The notes under the pieces are model-generated. The model saw nothing but the letters and a program-made list of their open reading frames with translations, did no database searches and was not told the origin of the DNA. Below, in pieces: positions 7,039 to 14,319 of a stretch of 17,560 nucleotides of DNA. The stretch comes from Prosthecobacter debontii (GTDB taxonomy: Bacteria; Verrucomicrobiota; Verrucomicrobiia; Verrucomicrobiales; Akkermansiaceae): contig CAMCXJ010000027.1 of the NCBI GenBank assembly GCA_945883455.1, positions 1 through 17,560 on the forward strand, given 5' to 3'. Within the stretch, counting starts at the first letter, position 1. Every line of letters begins with the position of its first letter. Made by a program: the position numbers and the translations under genes.

Positions 7039-7889
7039 AAGTTTTGTTTCTCGCCTTTCTTTGCCGCGCGGTGGAGCACATCGCGCTCCTCATCCGTCAG
7101 GCTCTGAAAGCCGTCACGTGAAATTTTCTCAAGAATCGCGTCCACTTGCGATTGCCCATGAAGATCGATCATCGTGCGCGGGCGGATTTTCGGAGTGAAA
7201 TCGGAAGCGGGTCGGCCGCGAGGGGAGCTGATCTTACCGCGCACCCAGCCTGTCCAGCCGTGGGTTTTCATCAGGACAAAACCCATGATCGCGCCGCCAA
7301 GGTGGCCGGCCTCGCCACCTTCGTTACCACCGATTTTCAGAACGATGGCACCCACTGAAATGGCAAGAAGCGCGAGGGCAAACTGGCGCATGGTCAATGT
7401 GATGGGCGGGAAAAGTAATGCAACGCGCATGGCTGGTGCGATGATCGCCACACCGACCAGAATGCCGTAGATCCCCGCCGATGCGCCGACCAAACCGGTT
7501 TGCAAATTACTGCCCGGCAATACGCCCGCAAGTTGCAGAACCGTGTAAAGAATGGCACCGCCCGCGCCGCAGATGAGGTAGAAGAAAAGGAAGCGCTTCG
7601 GCCCCCACCAGCGCTCCATCCAAGGGCCGAAGAAAAACAGTCCGATGCAGTTAAAAAGCACGTGGCCGACGCTGCCGTGGATGAACTGGAAGGTGATGAA
7701 TTCCCATACGGCGAAGTTGAACAGCGCAGACTGGATCGCGAAGGCGAAGCGCTCGCGGATTGTGAACTCGAAAACCAGCATATCGGCGAAGTAGATTCCG
7801 AGGTTTAGGATCAGCAGACCTTTCACGACCGGCGTCAGTTGCGCCATCATTCCGCCGTTGTTAGAAACCCTTCGCTCCGCAAAACTCAT
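7035..7889 (-). CDS. Rhomboid-family intramembrane serine protease with C-terminal DUF6576-like tail
   Basis: This 284-aa membrane protein has about six helices. The catalytic dyad is visible: S137 in GASAGIYG (GxSxG), and H196 in GEAGHLGGAIMG. H71...H76xxxN80 (HGSVGHVLFN) matches the helix-2 histidine/asparagine that form the oxyanion site, and an MERWWGPKRF segment matches the L1 loop. Rhomboids cleave transmembrane substrates inside the membrane; the substrate is unknown. The cytoplasmic C-terminus (about 235-284: QSQVDAILEKISRDGFQSLT, then ERDVLHRAA) resembles the short helical tail common in Bacteroidetes and verrucomicrobial rhomboids (DUF6576). The start may be the ATG at 7889 or the paired ATGs at 7850/7847; no Shine-Dalgarno sequence decides this. 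It is the first gene of a two-gene operon with mazG. Confidence 0.92.
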   Translation of the reverse strand: MSFAERRVSNNGGMMAQLTPVVKGLLILNLGIYFADMLVFEFTIRERFAFAIQSALFNFAVWEFITFQFIHGSVGHVLFNCIGLFFFGPWMERWWGPKRFLFFYLICGAGGAILYTVLQLAGVLPGSNLQTGLVGASAGIYGILVGVAIIAPAMRVALLFPPITLTMRQFALALLAISVGAIVLKIGGNEGGEAGHLGGAIMGFVLMKTHGWTGWVRGKISSPRGRPASDFTPKIRPRTMIDLHGQSQVDAILEKISRDGFQSLTDEERDVLHRAAKKGEKQNL

Positions 7890-7966
7890 CTCGTTTGGGA
7901 GTATCCGTGGAGCTTCTTATTTTCCAAGCCGCAACTTCGTTAACAGGAATTCCACGCGAACCGAAT

Positions 7967-8095
7967 CTACCAGCCGCACACACGCACGGACATAAAGTAA
8001 TCGCGGTTTTTCTGCTGAATCTGCTTCTGGTCCGCGGGCTCTAGCTGTATCTCTCGTTCCGCACCGGCAGTGAATGTGTAACTGCTAACCAACAT
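7967..8095 (-). CDS. Candidate 42-aa small ORF between rhomboid and galM
   Basis: On the minus strand, an ATG at 8095 opens a 42-codon frame starting MLVSSYTFTAGAEREIQLEP and ending RDYFMSVRVCGW before a TAG. The composition is protein-like: alternating beta-type stretches, a Q/K-rich helix-like middle, and an aromatic-rich end. It fills most of the 218-nt gap between two divergent genes. It lies on the rhomboid strand but upstream of that gene's start. It could be a genuine small protein or the 3' remnant of a larger lost gene; the abrupt, fully folded-looking C-terminus favours a remnant or a short domain. I do not recognise a family. Confidence 0.35.
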   Translation of the reverse strand: MLVSSYTFTAGAEREIQLEPADQKQIQQKNRDYFMSVRVCGW

Positions 8096-8107
8096 CCCGA
8101 ATCCACC

Positions 8108-9259
8108 ATGAAACCCCATGTATCCATCCTTCTGCTAGCACCGCTCGCCGCATTCACTTTCTCATCATGCGGGAAACCCGCTGACTCCGGCGAAACCGCC
8201 GCTGGAGGCGTCGGCCGCGAGGTCTACGGCAAGATGCCCGACGGACGCGAGGTGGCAATTTTCACCCTGACCAACGCCAACGGGCTGCGTGCTCGCGTCA
8301 CCGAATACGGCGCCATCCTCGTCTCGATGGAAGTCCCCGACCGCGACGGCAAGCTGGCCGACGTGACCCACGGCTACGACACGTTCGACGGCTGGCTGAC
8401 CAACACCTCGTATTTCGGCGCCACCGTCGGCCGCTACGCCAACCGCATCGCCCACGGCAAATTCACCCTCGATAGCAAGGGATACAGCCTCGCCACCAAC
8501 AACGATCCCGGCGGCATTCCTTGCCACCTCCATGGCGGCGTCACCGGCTTTGACAAGGTGCTATGGACCGGCACCGCCACCGGCACGGGCGTGGAACTCA
8601 CCTACCTCTCCAAGGACGGCGAAGAGGGATACCCGGGCAACCTCACCGTCAAGGTCAGCTACGAGCTGAACGATGATAACGAACTGATCTGGAAGGCAGA
8701 GGCCACCACCGATGCCGCTACCGTCATCAACCTCGCCCACCACAGCTATTGGAACCTCAGCGGTAATCCGCAGTCCCCGATCAACCGGCACCAGTTGCAG
8801 CTCGCCGCCGATCACTATCTGCCGACCAACGCCGGACTCATTCCCACGGGCGAGATTGCCCCGGTGGCGGGCACCCCGATGGATTTCACCAAGCCCACCG
8901 CCATCGGAGAGCGCGTCGAAGCTGATTTCGAAGCGTTGAAATTCGGAGGCGGCTACGACCACGCCTGGGTGCTGCGTAAAGCCGACGGCCTCCGCCTCGC
9001 CGCGCGCCTCAAGGAACCGGACAGCGGCCGGGTCATGGAAATCCACACCAACCAACCCGCCATCCAGTTCTACGGCGGCAACTTCCTCGACGGCACCGTG
9101 GCCGGTAAGGGCGGCGTGAAATACGCCCACCGCACCGCTCTCTGCCTCGAAACCGAAAATTTCCCCGACGCGCCCAACCACCCGGACTTTCCGTCCGCAG
9201 TGCTGCGTCCCGGCGAGACCTACTCCCACACTATGGTCCACCGCTTCCTCGCCGAATAG
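8108..9259 (+). CDS. galM: Galactose mutarotase (aldose 1-epimerase), lipoprotein type
   Basis: The protein is 383 aa. Residues 1-21 form a signal peptide ending in FSSC, so C21 is a likely lipidation site and the mature enzyme is probably membrane-anchored, facing the periplasm. The remainder is a full aldose 1-epimerase beta-sandwich: GATVGRYANRIAHGKFTL, CHLHGGVTGFDKVLW (H142), SKDGEEGYPGNLTV, NLAHHSYWNLSG (H211/H212), and the C-terminal ALCLETENFPDAPNHPDFPS with E348. The histidine and glutamate pair exchange protons on the sugar O5/O1, interconverting alpha- and beta-anomers of galactose or glucose. Periplasmic lipoprotein mutarotases are usual in polysaccharide-degrading Bacteroidetes and Verrucomicrobia and fit with the decayed sulfatase next door. 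It is monocistronic as far as visible, with the divergent rhomboid operon upstream. Confidence 0.93.
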   Translation: MKPHVSILLLAPLAAFTFSSCGKPADSGETAAGGVGREVYGKMPDGREVAIFTLTNANGLRARVTEYGAILVSMEVPDRDGKLADVTHGYDTFDGWLTNTSYFGATVGRYANRIAHGKFTLDSKGYSLATNNDPGGIPCHLHGGVTGFDKVLWTGTATGTGVELTYLSKDGEEGYPGNLTVKVSYELNDDNELIWKAEATTDAATVINLAHHSYWNLSGNPQSPINRHQLQLAADHYLPTNAGLIPTGEIAPVAGTPMDFTKPTAIGERVEADFEALKFGGGYDHAWVLRKADGLRLAARLKEPDSGRVMEIHTNQPAIQFYGGNFLDGTVAGKGGVKYAHRTALCLETENFPDAPNHPDFPSAVLRPGETYSHTMVHRFLAE

Positions 9260-9291
9260 GCGCAGGAAATCGGACTCATAATGAGGAATAA
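9260..9291. other. Short spacer after galM
   Basis: The 32 nt between the galM stop and the first decayed-toxin codon show no terminator or gene. Confidence 0.5.
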
Positions 9292-9480
9292 AAACTGCGC
9301 GATTGGATCGCATCCGAACCGATATGGCTCGATCTTGTTCCAGATCCCGCTGAAATCTTACTGGAAACCTCTTCGCTTGGAGCCGGTGAAGCAGCCGCGA
9401 TCACCCTCGCTTGGAACCACCGCGCCAGCACACTCCTTATCCTCGACGACCGGGCTGCCCGCCGCCTTGCCGATGCCATG
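9292..9480 (+). pseudogene. Truncated DUF3368 (PIN-like toxin) fragment
   Basis: An open frame without a start codon (a stop lies at 9289-9291) encodes LRDWIASEP, then an ELxAGEAxAIxLA-like block (LGAGEAAAITLAWNHRAS) and TLLILDDRAARRLADAM. This order matches the C-terminal half of DUF3368 proteins, PIN-like nucleases often found as toxins, where the GEA motif and the LLxDDRxAR motif hold metal-binding acids. The N-terminal half (first aspartate motif) is absent. The frame runs straight into the ATG and signal peptide of the decayed sulfatase, so the two fragments are fused. I read it as a remnant, not a functional gene. Confidence 0.5.
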
Positions 9481-10384
9481 AAATCCGCCTTTCTTATCCT
9501 CCTAGCCGCTGCTGCCTCCGCCGAATCTCGTCTTGGTCTACGCCGATGACCTCGGCTGGAAAGACGTCGGCTACAACGGCAGCGACTACCACGAGACCCC
9601 CTACATCGACCGGATGGCGCGGGAAGGAATGCTCTTTCACCATGGCTACGCGGCGGCCGGAAATTGCGCACCCAGCCGTGCCTCGCTGCTTTCCGGCACC
9701 TACACGCCGCGCCACCACGTGTTCGCGGTGGGCAGCACCGACCGCGGGCCGCGGCAATTCCAGCGGCTGATCCCCATCCCTAACAAATCCGGCCTCGCCC
9801 CGGACAATGTCACCCTCGCCGACGCCCTCCAGTCCGCGGGCTACGCGACCGGGATCTTCGGCAAGTGGCACCTCGACGGCAAGGACGGCGCGGCTCCCGG
9901 CGAGCAGGGCTTCGAGGTCGTCTTCGACTCGCAGAAAGGCAGCCCGAACACACGCCTCGATCGTCCGGAGGATCCCAAGGGCATCTTTTCGATCACCGCT
10001 GCCGCCGGCGATTTCATGGAGAAATCCAAGGCCGCCGGAAAGCCCTTCTTCGCCTTCGTTTCCCACCACGGCATCCACGCCGCGCTCGAAGCACGCCCTG
10101 CCAGTCTCGCGAAATTCAAGGGCGGCCCCGCTCCCCAACGCGACTATTACTACTGGGAACTCCATGAAGGGAAACCGATCCAGGCCGCGCGCTGGGGGGA
10201 TTGGAAAGCCGTGCGCAACGGAGCCGCACAGCCCATCGAAATCTACGACCTGAAAACCGATGCCGGCGAAACCAGAAACCTCGCCCGTGAAAAACCTGAC
10301 ATCGTCGCCAAAGCCGAATCCATTCTGAAATCCGCGCGCACCGATCATCCCGATTGGCCGCTCGTGAATCCCAAACGCCGATAA
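9478..10384 (+). pseudogene. Decayed sulfatase: signal peptide out of frame and middle deleted
   Basis: The ATG at 9478 starts a clean signal peptide (MKSAFLILLAAAASA) that runs to a TGA at 9547-9549. The sulfatase body lies in the +1 frame from about 9521 (PNLVLVYADDLGW). The body keeps the paired metal aspartates (YADD), the formylglycine motif CAPSR at 9665-9679, and GKWHLDG. After SHHGIHAALEARPASLAKFK, the sequence jumps near 10120 to a typical C-terminus (RDYYYWELHEGKPIQAARWG, then DWKAVRNG). About 150-200 residues that normally carry the second metal pair (DN/G) and substrate pocket are missing. The total of about 290 residues compares with 450-500 in the family. Such enzymes desulfate carbohydrates in the periplasm. 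Loss of export frame plus active-site residues makes this a probable pseudogene, although a TTG at 9533 could start a cytoplasmic fragment. Confidence 0.75.
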
Positions 10385-10419
10385 ATTCAGGCATCCTAAT
10401 TGGGTGGCATTTCCCGAGA

Positions 10420-10518
10420 CTATGGGTGTTGAACTTCCGGGTCATCACCGCGACGCAGATGCTGGAAGTCGTCCATATTCAAGGTGTAAATCACCGAGCT
10501 ATCGAGGAAAGCACTCAT
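10420..10518 (-). pseudogene. PIN-domain toxin (VapC-like) with internal deletion
   Basis: The minus-strand ATG at 10518 encodes 32 residues: MSAFLDSSVIY joined directly to TLNMDDFQHLRRGDDPEVQHP. The first piece is the N-terminal strand of a PIN-domain RNase with its metal-binding aspartate D6. The second is the typical C-terminal strand with TLN..DF. About 100 residues containing the other active-site acids are absent, yet the frame is kept. The start overlaps the stop of the upstream antitoxin-like frame by ATGA, the usual vapBC arrangement. It cannot be an active nuclease as encoded. Confidence 0.5.
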
Positions 10519-10604
10519 CGCGGGAGCGCGCGTTCGGCCAGTGAGTCACGTTCGGCAAGCACGGCGGCTGCGGCATCCATGCGGAGACTGAGCGTGGCAT
10601 TCAT
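10515..10604 (-). pseudogene. Shortened antitoxin-like ORF preceding the PIN remnant
   Basis: This 29-aa frame (MNATLSLRMDAAAAVLAERD..., ending ERALPR) begins with the MxxTLSLRMD strand typical of ribbon-helix-helix antitoxins. It ends in a TGA that overlaps the ATG of the PIN remnant by four bases. Intact antitoxins of this kind are about 70-90 aa, so the second helix and the toxin-binding tail are missing or fused. Like the toxin it looks internally deleted. It is identified mainly by its position and its first strand. Confidence 0.35.
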
Positions 10605-10700
10605 GTGAGTCTTATGCCACATCCCAAAGCCCTTGGCAAACTCGCTTTGGGGAGCGATTGTACCGTCCGGGAGTTTGGAGGTGTGGGCGTAGAAGGGCAT
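10605..10700 (-). pseudogene. Unassigned fragment before the antitoxin remnant
   Basis: On the minus strand an ATG at 10700 opens MPFYAHTSKLPDGTIAPQSE followed by about 12 residues that lead in frame into the antitoxin-like MNATLSLRMD. The FYAHT start recalls the first strand of Cas3-type HD nucleases, but 20 residues cannot establish that. It may also just be upstream sequence of the antitoxin. Confidence 0.15.
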
Positions 10701-10713
10701 GGAGGGTTGGGTG

Positions 10714-10738
10714 GGAAAAAGGGTTTGCAAAACCCTTC
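10714..10738 (-). terminator. Intrinsic terminator of rimO
   Basis: Seven bases beyond the rimO stop codon, the minus strand shows a perfect eight-pair stem AAGGGTTT/AAACCCTT (10730-10737 and 10719-10726). It has a three-base loop and a run of five T that starts in the stem. This is the clearest factor-independent terminator in the window and ends the two-gene rimO operon. Confidence 0.75.
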
Positions 10739-10744
10739 TCCATA

Positions 10745-12151
10745 TCACCGCGCCGCGACGAGATCATACCCGCGCCAGTCGCCGATGGTGACTTCCGCGA
10801 AGGAGCCGACGGGGAGTTTCTCATCGACCATCACGGAGCCGTCGATTTCGGGGGCGTCCCATTGGGTGCGGCCTACGCCTTTCTGCTCGACGAGGACGCG
10901 GACTTTCTTGCCGACCTGCGCTTGATTCGTTTCCGAGGCGATTTTCTGGAGGGCGGACATGGAGCGCGACCAGCGGCCTTTGCGGGTCATGTGGTGGAGG
11001 TGGCCGTCGAGCTTCACGGCGCGGGTGCCTTCTTCCTTGGAGTATTGGAAAACGCCAGCGCGCTCGAAGCGGAATTCCTCGATGAAATCCAGCAGTTCCT
11101 GGAAATCCTCCTCCGTCTCGCCGGGGAAACCTACTATGAACGTAGTACGGATGCCGAGGCCGGGGATGCCCGCGCGCATGCGGCGCAGGAGATCGCGGAT
11201 GTAATCGCCGGAGGTCACGCGTTTCATGGCGGTGAGCATCCTGTCGGAAATGTGCTGGAGCGGGATGTCCACGTATTTCGCGACCTTATCGCACTGGGCG
11301 ATCGTTTCGATCAACTCGTCCGACCAATGGGCGGGGTGGGTGTAGAGCAGGCGCACCCAGAAATCGCCTTCGATTTTGTTGATCTCGCGGAGGAGGGTGC
11401 AGAGAGAGTTTCCCTTCGAGGAATCGACCGGCGAGCTGGGGTTGGGGCGCTGGCCTTCCCACTGATCCATGCCGAAGTAGGTGGTGTCCTGGGAAATGAG
11501 GTTGATCTCTTTCACGCCGGATTTCACCAGCGCCTCGACCTCGCGGAGGACGGATTCCTGGGTGCGGGAGCGGTGCGTTCCGCGGATTTTCGGAATGATA
11601 CAGAAGGTGCAGGTGTGGTTGCAGCCCTCGGCGATTTTCACGTAGGCGTAATGATCCGGCGTGAGGCGGAAGCGCGGGGTGGTGTAGTCCGGGACGTATT
11701 TCGGCTTCAATGTGACGAAATCGCGGGGGTCGTTGGTCGCGGCGGGACCCTCTGTTTTCTGGACTTCGGCGTCGTTGTCATGGCCTAGCAGATTGCGGAT
11801 GATGGGGGCGACCTTGGTGATTTGGTCGAGGCCGATAAAGGCGTCCACCTCCGGCATGATACCAGGGAGATCCTTCGCGAAACGCTGCGAGAGGCAGCCT
11901 GCGACGATGATTTTTTGCTTCGCGCGCTCCGGGTTTTCGCCGCGCTCGTTCACCGCGCCGAAGATGGCGTCGATGGATTCCTGTTTCGCCATGTCGATGA
12001 ACGAGCAGGTGTTGACGATGAGCACATCGGCGAGTTCCGGATCCGGCGTGAGTGCCATGCCGGCCTGTGCGAGGTGGCCGATCATCACCTCGGAGTCGAT
12101 GAGGTTTTTGGCGCACCCCAGCGATATCAATCCCACGGTAGTCTGTTGCAT
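10745..12151 (-). CDS. rimO: Ribosomal protein S12 methylthiotransferase RimO
   Basis: This 468-aa protein has the three-domain methylthiotransferase layout. The N-terminal UPF0004 domain carries three auxiliary-cluster cysteines at C13 (LGCAKN), C49 (VNTCSF) and C86 (VAGCLSQ). The radical SAM core has CNHTCTFC at C177/C181/C184 and IPKIRGTHRSR. The C-terminal TRAM-like domain from about 400 ends VTIGDWRGYDLVAAR. LGCAKNLIDSE and IAEGCNHTCTFCIIPKIRG are RimO-type rather than MiaB-type. RimO adds a methylthio group to the conserved aspartate (position 88-89) of ribosomal protein S12 using two SAM and two [4Fe-4S] clusters. The ATG at 12151 follows the upstream gene by 12 nt, so they are probably co-transcribed. 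A strong terminator follows. Confidence 0.97.
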   Translation of the reverse strand: MQQTTVGLISLGCAKNLIDSEVMIGHLAQAGMALTPDPELADVLIVNTCSFIDMAKQESIDAIFGAVNERGENPERAKQKIIVAGCLSQRFAKDLPGIMPEVDAFIGLDQITKVAPIIRNLLGHDNDAEVQKTEGPAATNDPRDFVTLKPKYVPDYTTPRFRLTPDHYAYVKIAEGCNHTCTFCIIPKIRGTHRSRTQESVLREVEALVKSGVKEINLISQDTTYFGMDQWEGQRPNPSSPVDSSKGNSLCTLLREINKIEGDFWVRLLYTHPAHWSDELIETIAQCDKVAKYVDIPLQHISDRMLTAMKRVTSGDYIRDLLRRMRAGIPGLGIRTTFIVGFPGETEEDFQELLDFIEEFRFERAGVFQYSKEEGTRAVKLDGHLHHMTRKGRWSRSMSALQKIASETNQAQVGKKVRVLVEQKGVGRTQWDAPEIDGSVMVDEKLPVGSFAEVTIGDWRGYDLVAAR

Positions 12152-12163
12152 AAATTTTCCCTA

Positions 12164-12814
12164 TCAGAGCTGCGGCGGGATGATCAGCTCGTCACCGGCC
12201 TTTGGCGGCACCTGGCCGAAGCCCGGCATGGGGCTGGCGATGGCTCCCTCGGCAGTGACATCGCTAATTTTCACACGACCGAGGATGCCGGTGTTGCGGC
12301 GGATCGCGAGGATAGTGCCGGACTGCACTTGCTCGGGCATGACCACCTCGATGGTTAGAAAATCCCCGACTTCGGGATTCGCGATGAAAGAGGACACCCG
12401 GCCAATGAGGAGGGCATCGCGGATCAGACGGGCGCGGCGGAGTTCGTTGTCGTTTTTCTCAAGTTCACGACCACCGATGAAGCCGGCCTCGTCGCGGTAG
12501 GTGTCGGCTTTTTTCTGGGCGTCGGCTTTTTCCTCGGCGAGCTTTGCCATCTCCGCTTCTTTCGCGGCGAGCTCAGCCTTCATTTTCTCTATCTCAGACG
12601 GGCCGCCTGTTTGGGGCGTGGAGTTCGAGAGGAGTTGCTGGCGCTGTTTTTCAAACTCAAGGTTATCCTGCTGCAGGCGGAGCTGGTCAAGCTGGGCTCG
12701 GAGCCGCGCGATCTCGTCTTGGGGTGCGTTTTTTACCCCCTCTTTCATACCTTGGAAAGAAAGCACCACCGCCGCAAGCAGCAGCGCGAAGGTGGCACCC
12801 AGTAAAATCGTCAT
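12164..12814 (-). CDS. Membrane-anchored coiled-coil protein of unknown function
   Basis: The protein is 216 aa from the ATG at 12814; the frame can be extended to a TTG at 12859. Residues 1-22 (MTILLGATFALLLAAVVLSF) form a single membrane anchor. Residues about 30-125 are rich in E, K, Q and A with heptad-like spacing, a long coiled coil. The C-terminal 85 residues (from LIRDALLIGRVSSF) form a compact beta-type domain with VGDFLTIEVVMPEQVQSGT and ILGRVKISDVTAEGAIASPM, which resembles a small beta-barrel of unknown type. I recognise no named family. It is the first gene of an operon with rimO and diverges from xseA. A structural or envelope role is a guess from architecture only. Confidence 0.75.
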   Translation of the reverse strand: MTILLGATFALLLAAVVLSFQGMKEGVKNAPQDEIARLRAQLDQLRLQQDNLEFEKQRQQLLSNSTPQTGGPSEIEKMKAELAAKEAEMAKLAEEKADAQKKADTYRDEAGFIGGRELEKNDNELRRARLIRDALLIGRVSSFIANPEVGDFLTIEVVMPEQVQSGTILAIRRNTGILGRVKISDVTAEGAIASPMPGFGQVPPKAGDELIIPPQL

Positions 12815-12880
12815 CGTGTTCACGGGGATGAAAATGTCCGGCACGGCCCACGATGTCAACGAGTCCCTCAGGGGCGAAAA

Positions 12881-12908
12881 TTCAACTTTTAAATTTCAAA
12901 CTTCAAGG
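12881..12908. repeat. Heptad-phased TTCAA repeat in the divergent spacer before xseA
   Basis: TTCAA (or TTTAA) recurs at 12881, 12888, 12895 and 12902 with an exact 7-nt period, the units being TTCAACT, TTTAAAT, TTCAAAC, TTCAAGG. It lies between the divergent minus-strand membrane protein gene and xseA. Nothing else recognisable is seen in 12815-13008. Confidence 0.65.
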
Positions 12909-13008
12909 GAGAGGGCTTCGCGCCTCCGAGACTCCTTGGAGAAAAATTTCCGGGGATGGCGCGGTTCGGTGTTGGACGGGGGCGGGCGGATATCAGAAAG
13001 TCCCGTTC

Positions 13009-14319
13009 GTGGATTTATTTTCCGACATACCGAAGAAGCCGGTGAAAGCGCTTTCCGTGACGCAGCTCGTCAGGAAAATGAAGCGCGCGGTGGAGGCGGA
13101 AGTGGGCCGGCTGTGGATCGAGGGCGAGGTCTCGAACCTCACCAAACAAGGCAGCGGGCACTGGTATTTCTCGCTGAAAGACGAGGGTTCGCAGATCCAG
13201 TGCGCGATGTTCCATGCCCGCAACCGGGAGGGTTCCGAGGCACTGGAGAACGGCGCGAAGGTGCGGGTTTTCGCGGAGGCTACGGTCTATGAGGCCCGCG
13301 GGCAGCTTCAGGTCATCGTGGAAAAGGCGGAGCGCTTCGGCTTGGGCGACCTCCAGGCGCGCTTCGAGGCGCTGAAGCGGAAACTGCATGCCGAGGGGCT
13401 TTTCGATGCTTCGCGAAAAAAGGAGCTGCCTGTTTTCCCGCGCGTCATCGGCATCGTCACCTCGCCGACGGGCGCGGCGATTCAAGACATCCTCAATATC
13501 CTCACGCGCCGTGCGCCGTGGGTGCAACCAGTGCTTTTCCCCGTCCGTGTGCAGGGAAAAGGTGCAGAGCGTGAAATCGCGCAGGCCATCGCGAAGATGA
13601 ACGCGCCGGAGCGCTTCGGTTATCCGCGCTGTGATTTGCTGATCGTGGGGCGCGGCGGCGGCTCGTTGGAAGACCTATGGTGTTTCAACGAGGAGGTCGT
13701 CGCCCGCGCGATCTCGGCCTCAGAAATCCCGATTATTTCGGCGGTCGGTCATGAGATTGATTTCACAATCGCCGATTTCGTAGCCGATTTACGGGCACCA
13801 ACACCCAGCGCTGCGGCGGAGATCGCCGTGCCGGATCGCGCGGAACTGCGCGGCACGTTGCTGAATCTCCGCAACCGCCTTTCCCGCTCGCTGCGGCATC
13901 TTCTCCGTGAGCCCTCGCAGCGCCTCGACACCCTCCGGATTGATTTGGCGGCTGCTACGGAGGCCGCGCTTCTGGGTCGCCAGCGGCAGCTGCAACAATA
14001 CGCGATTCGTCACCGTGCCCTGCACCCGGCCAATATCCTAGATAGACGGATCGAGAAACTCGGTTCCTTGCGGAAGCATCTAGGGAACCTCGCCACGCAA
14101 GGCATTGCCCGGAACACGGAAAAGCTCAAACGCCTTGAAAACATGCTCCGCACCTTGGGGCCGGAGTCCGCGTTCAGGCGTGGTTTTTCTATCACGCTCG
14201 ACGAGGACGGCTCCATCCTCCGCAGCGCAAAAACTGCGAAATCCGGCCAGATTCTGCGCACCAAACTGATCGACGGGGAGATCGCTTCTACCGTAAACTC
14301 CCAGAAACCGCTATTATGA
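13009..14319 (+). CDS. xseA: Exodeoxyribonuclease VII large subunit
   Basis: The protein is 436 aa from a GTG at 13009 (VDLFSDIPKKPVKALSVTQL). The same frame extends to an ATG at 12853, but the extra 52 residues have no family character and would translate the TTCAA heptad repeat, so the GTG start is preferred. The N-terminal OB-fold shows LWIEGEVSNLTKQGSGHWYF and LKDEGSQIQCAMF. The catalytic domain carries the family hallmarks GIVTSPTGAAIQDIL, VGRGGGSLEDLWCFNEE and SAVGHEIDFTIADFVADLRA, then APTPSAAAE. A coiled-coil region spans roughly residues 280-390. With XseB it degrades single-stranded DNA to oligonucleotides from either end, in repair. No xseB-like gene follows; instead, an ATGA overlap leads to a small membrane protein gene. 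Confidence 0.97.
   Translation: MDLFSDIPKKPVKALSVTQLVRKMKRAVEAEVGRLWIEGEVSNLTKQGSGHWYFSLKDEGSQIQCAMFHARNREGSEALENGAKVRVFAEATVYEARGQLQVIVEKAERFGLGDLQARFEALKRKLHAEGLFDASRKKELPVFPRVIGIVTSPTGAAIQDILNILTRRAPWVQPVLFPVRVQGKGAEREIAQAIAKMNAPERFGYPRCDLLIVGRGGGSLEDLWCFNEEVVARAISASEIPIISAVGHEIDFTIADFVADLRAPTPSAAAEIAVPDRAELRGTLLNLRNRLSRSLRHLLREPSQRLDTLRIDLAAATEAALLGRQRQLQQYAIRHRALHPANILDRRIEKLGSLRKHLGNLATQGIARNTEKLKRLENMLRTLGPESAFRRGFSITLDEDGSILRSAKTAKSGQILRTKLIDGEIASTVNSQKPLL

Noticed and set aside
10658..11788. Plus-strand open frame antisense to rimO
   Set aside because: It is a mirror of rimO codons with no domain signature.
12853..13008. N-terminal extension of xseA from an upstream ATG
   Set aside because: The extra 52 residues lack family character and run through the TTCAA heptad repeat; the conserved protein begins at the GTG at 13009.
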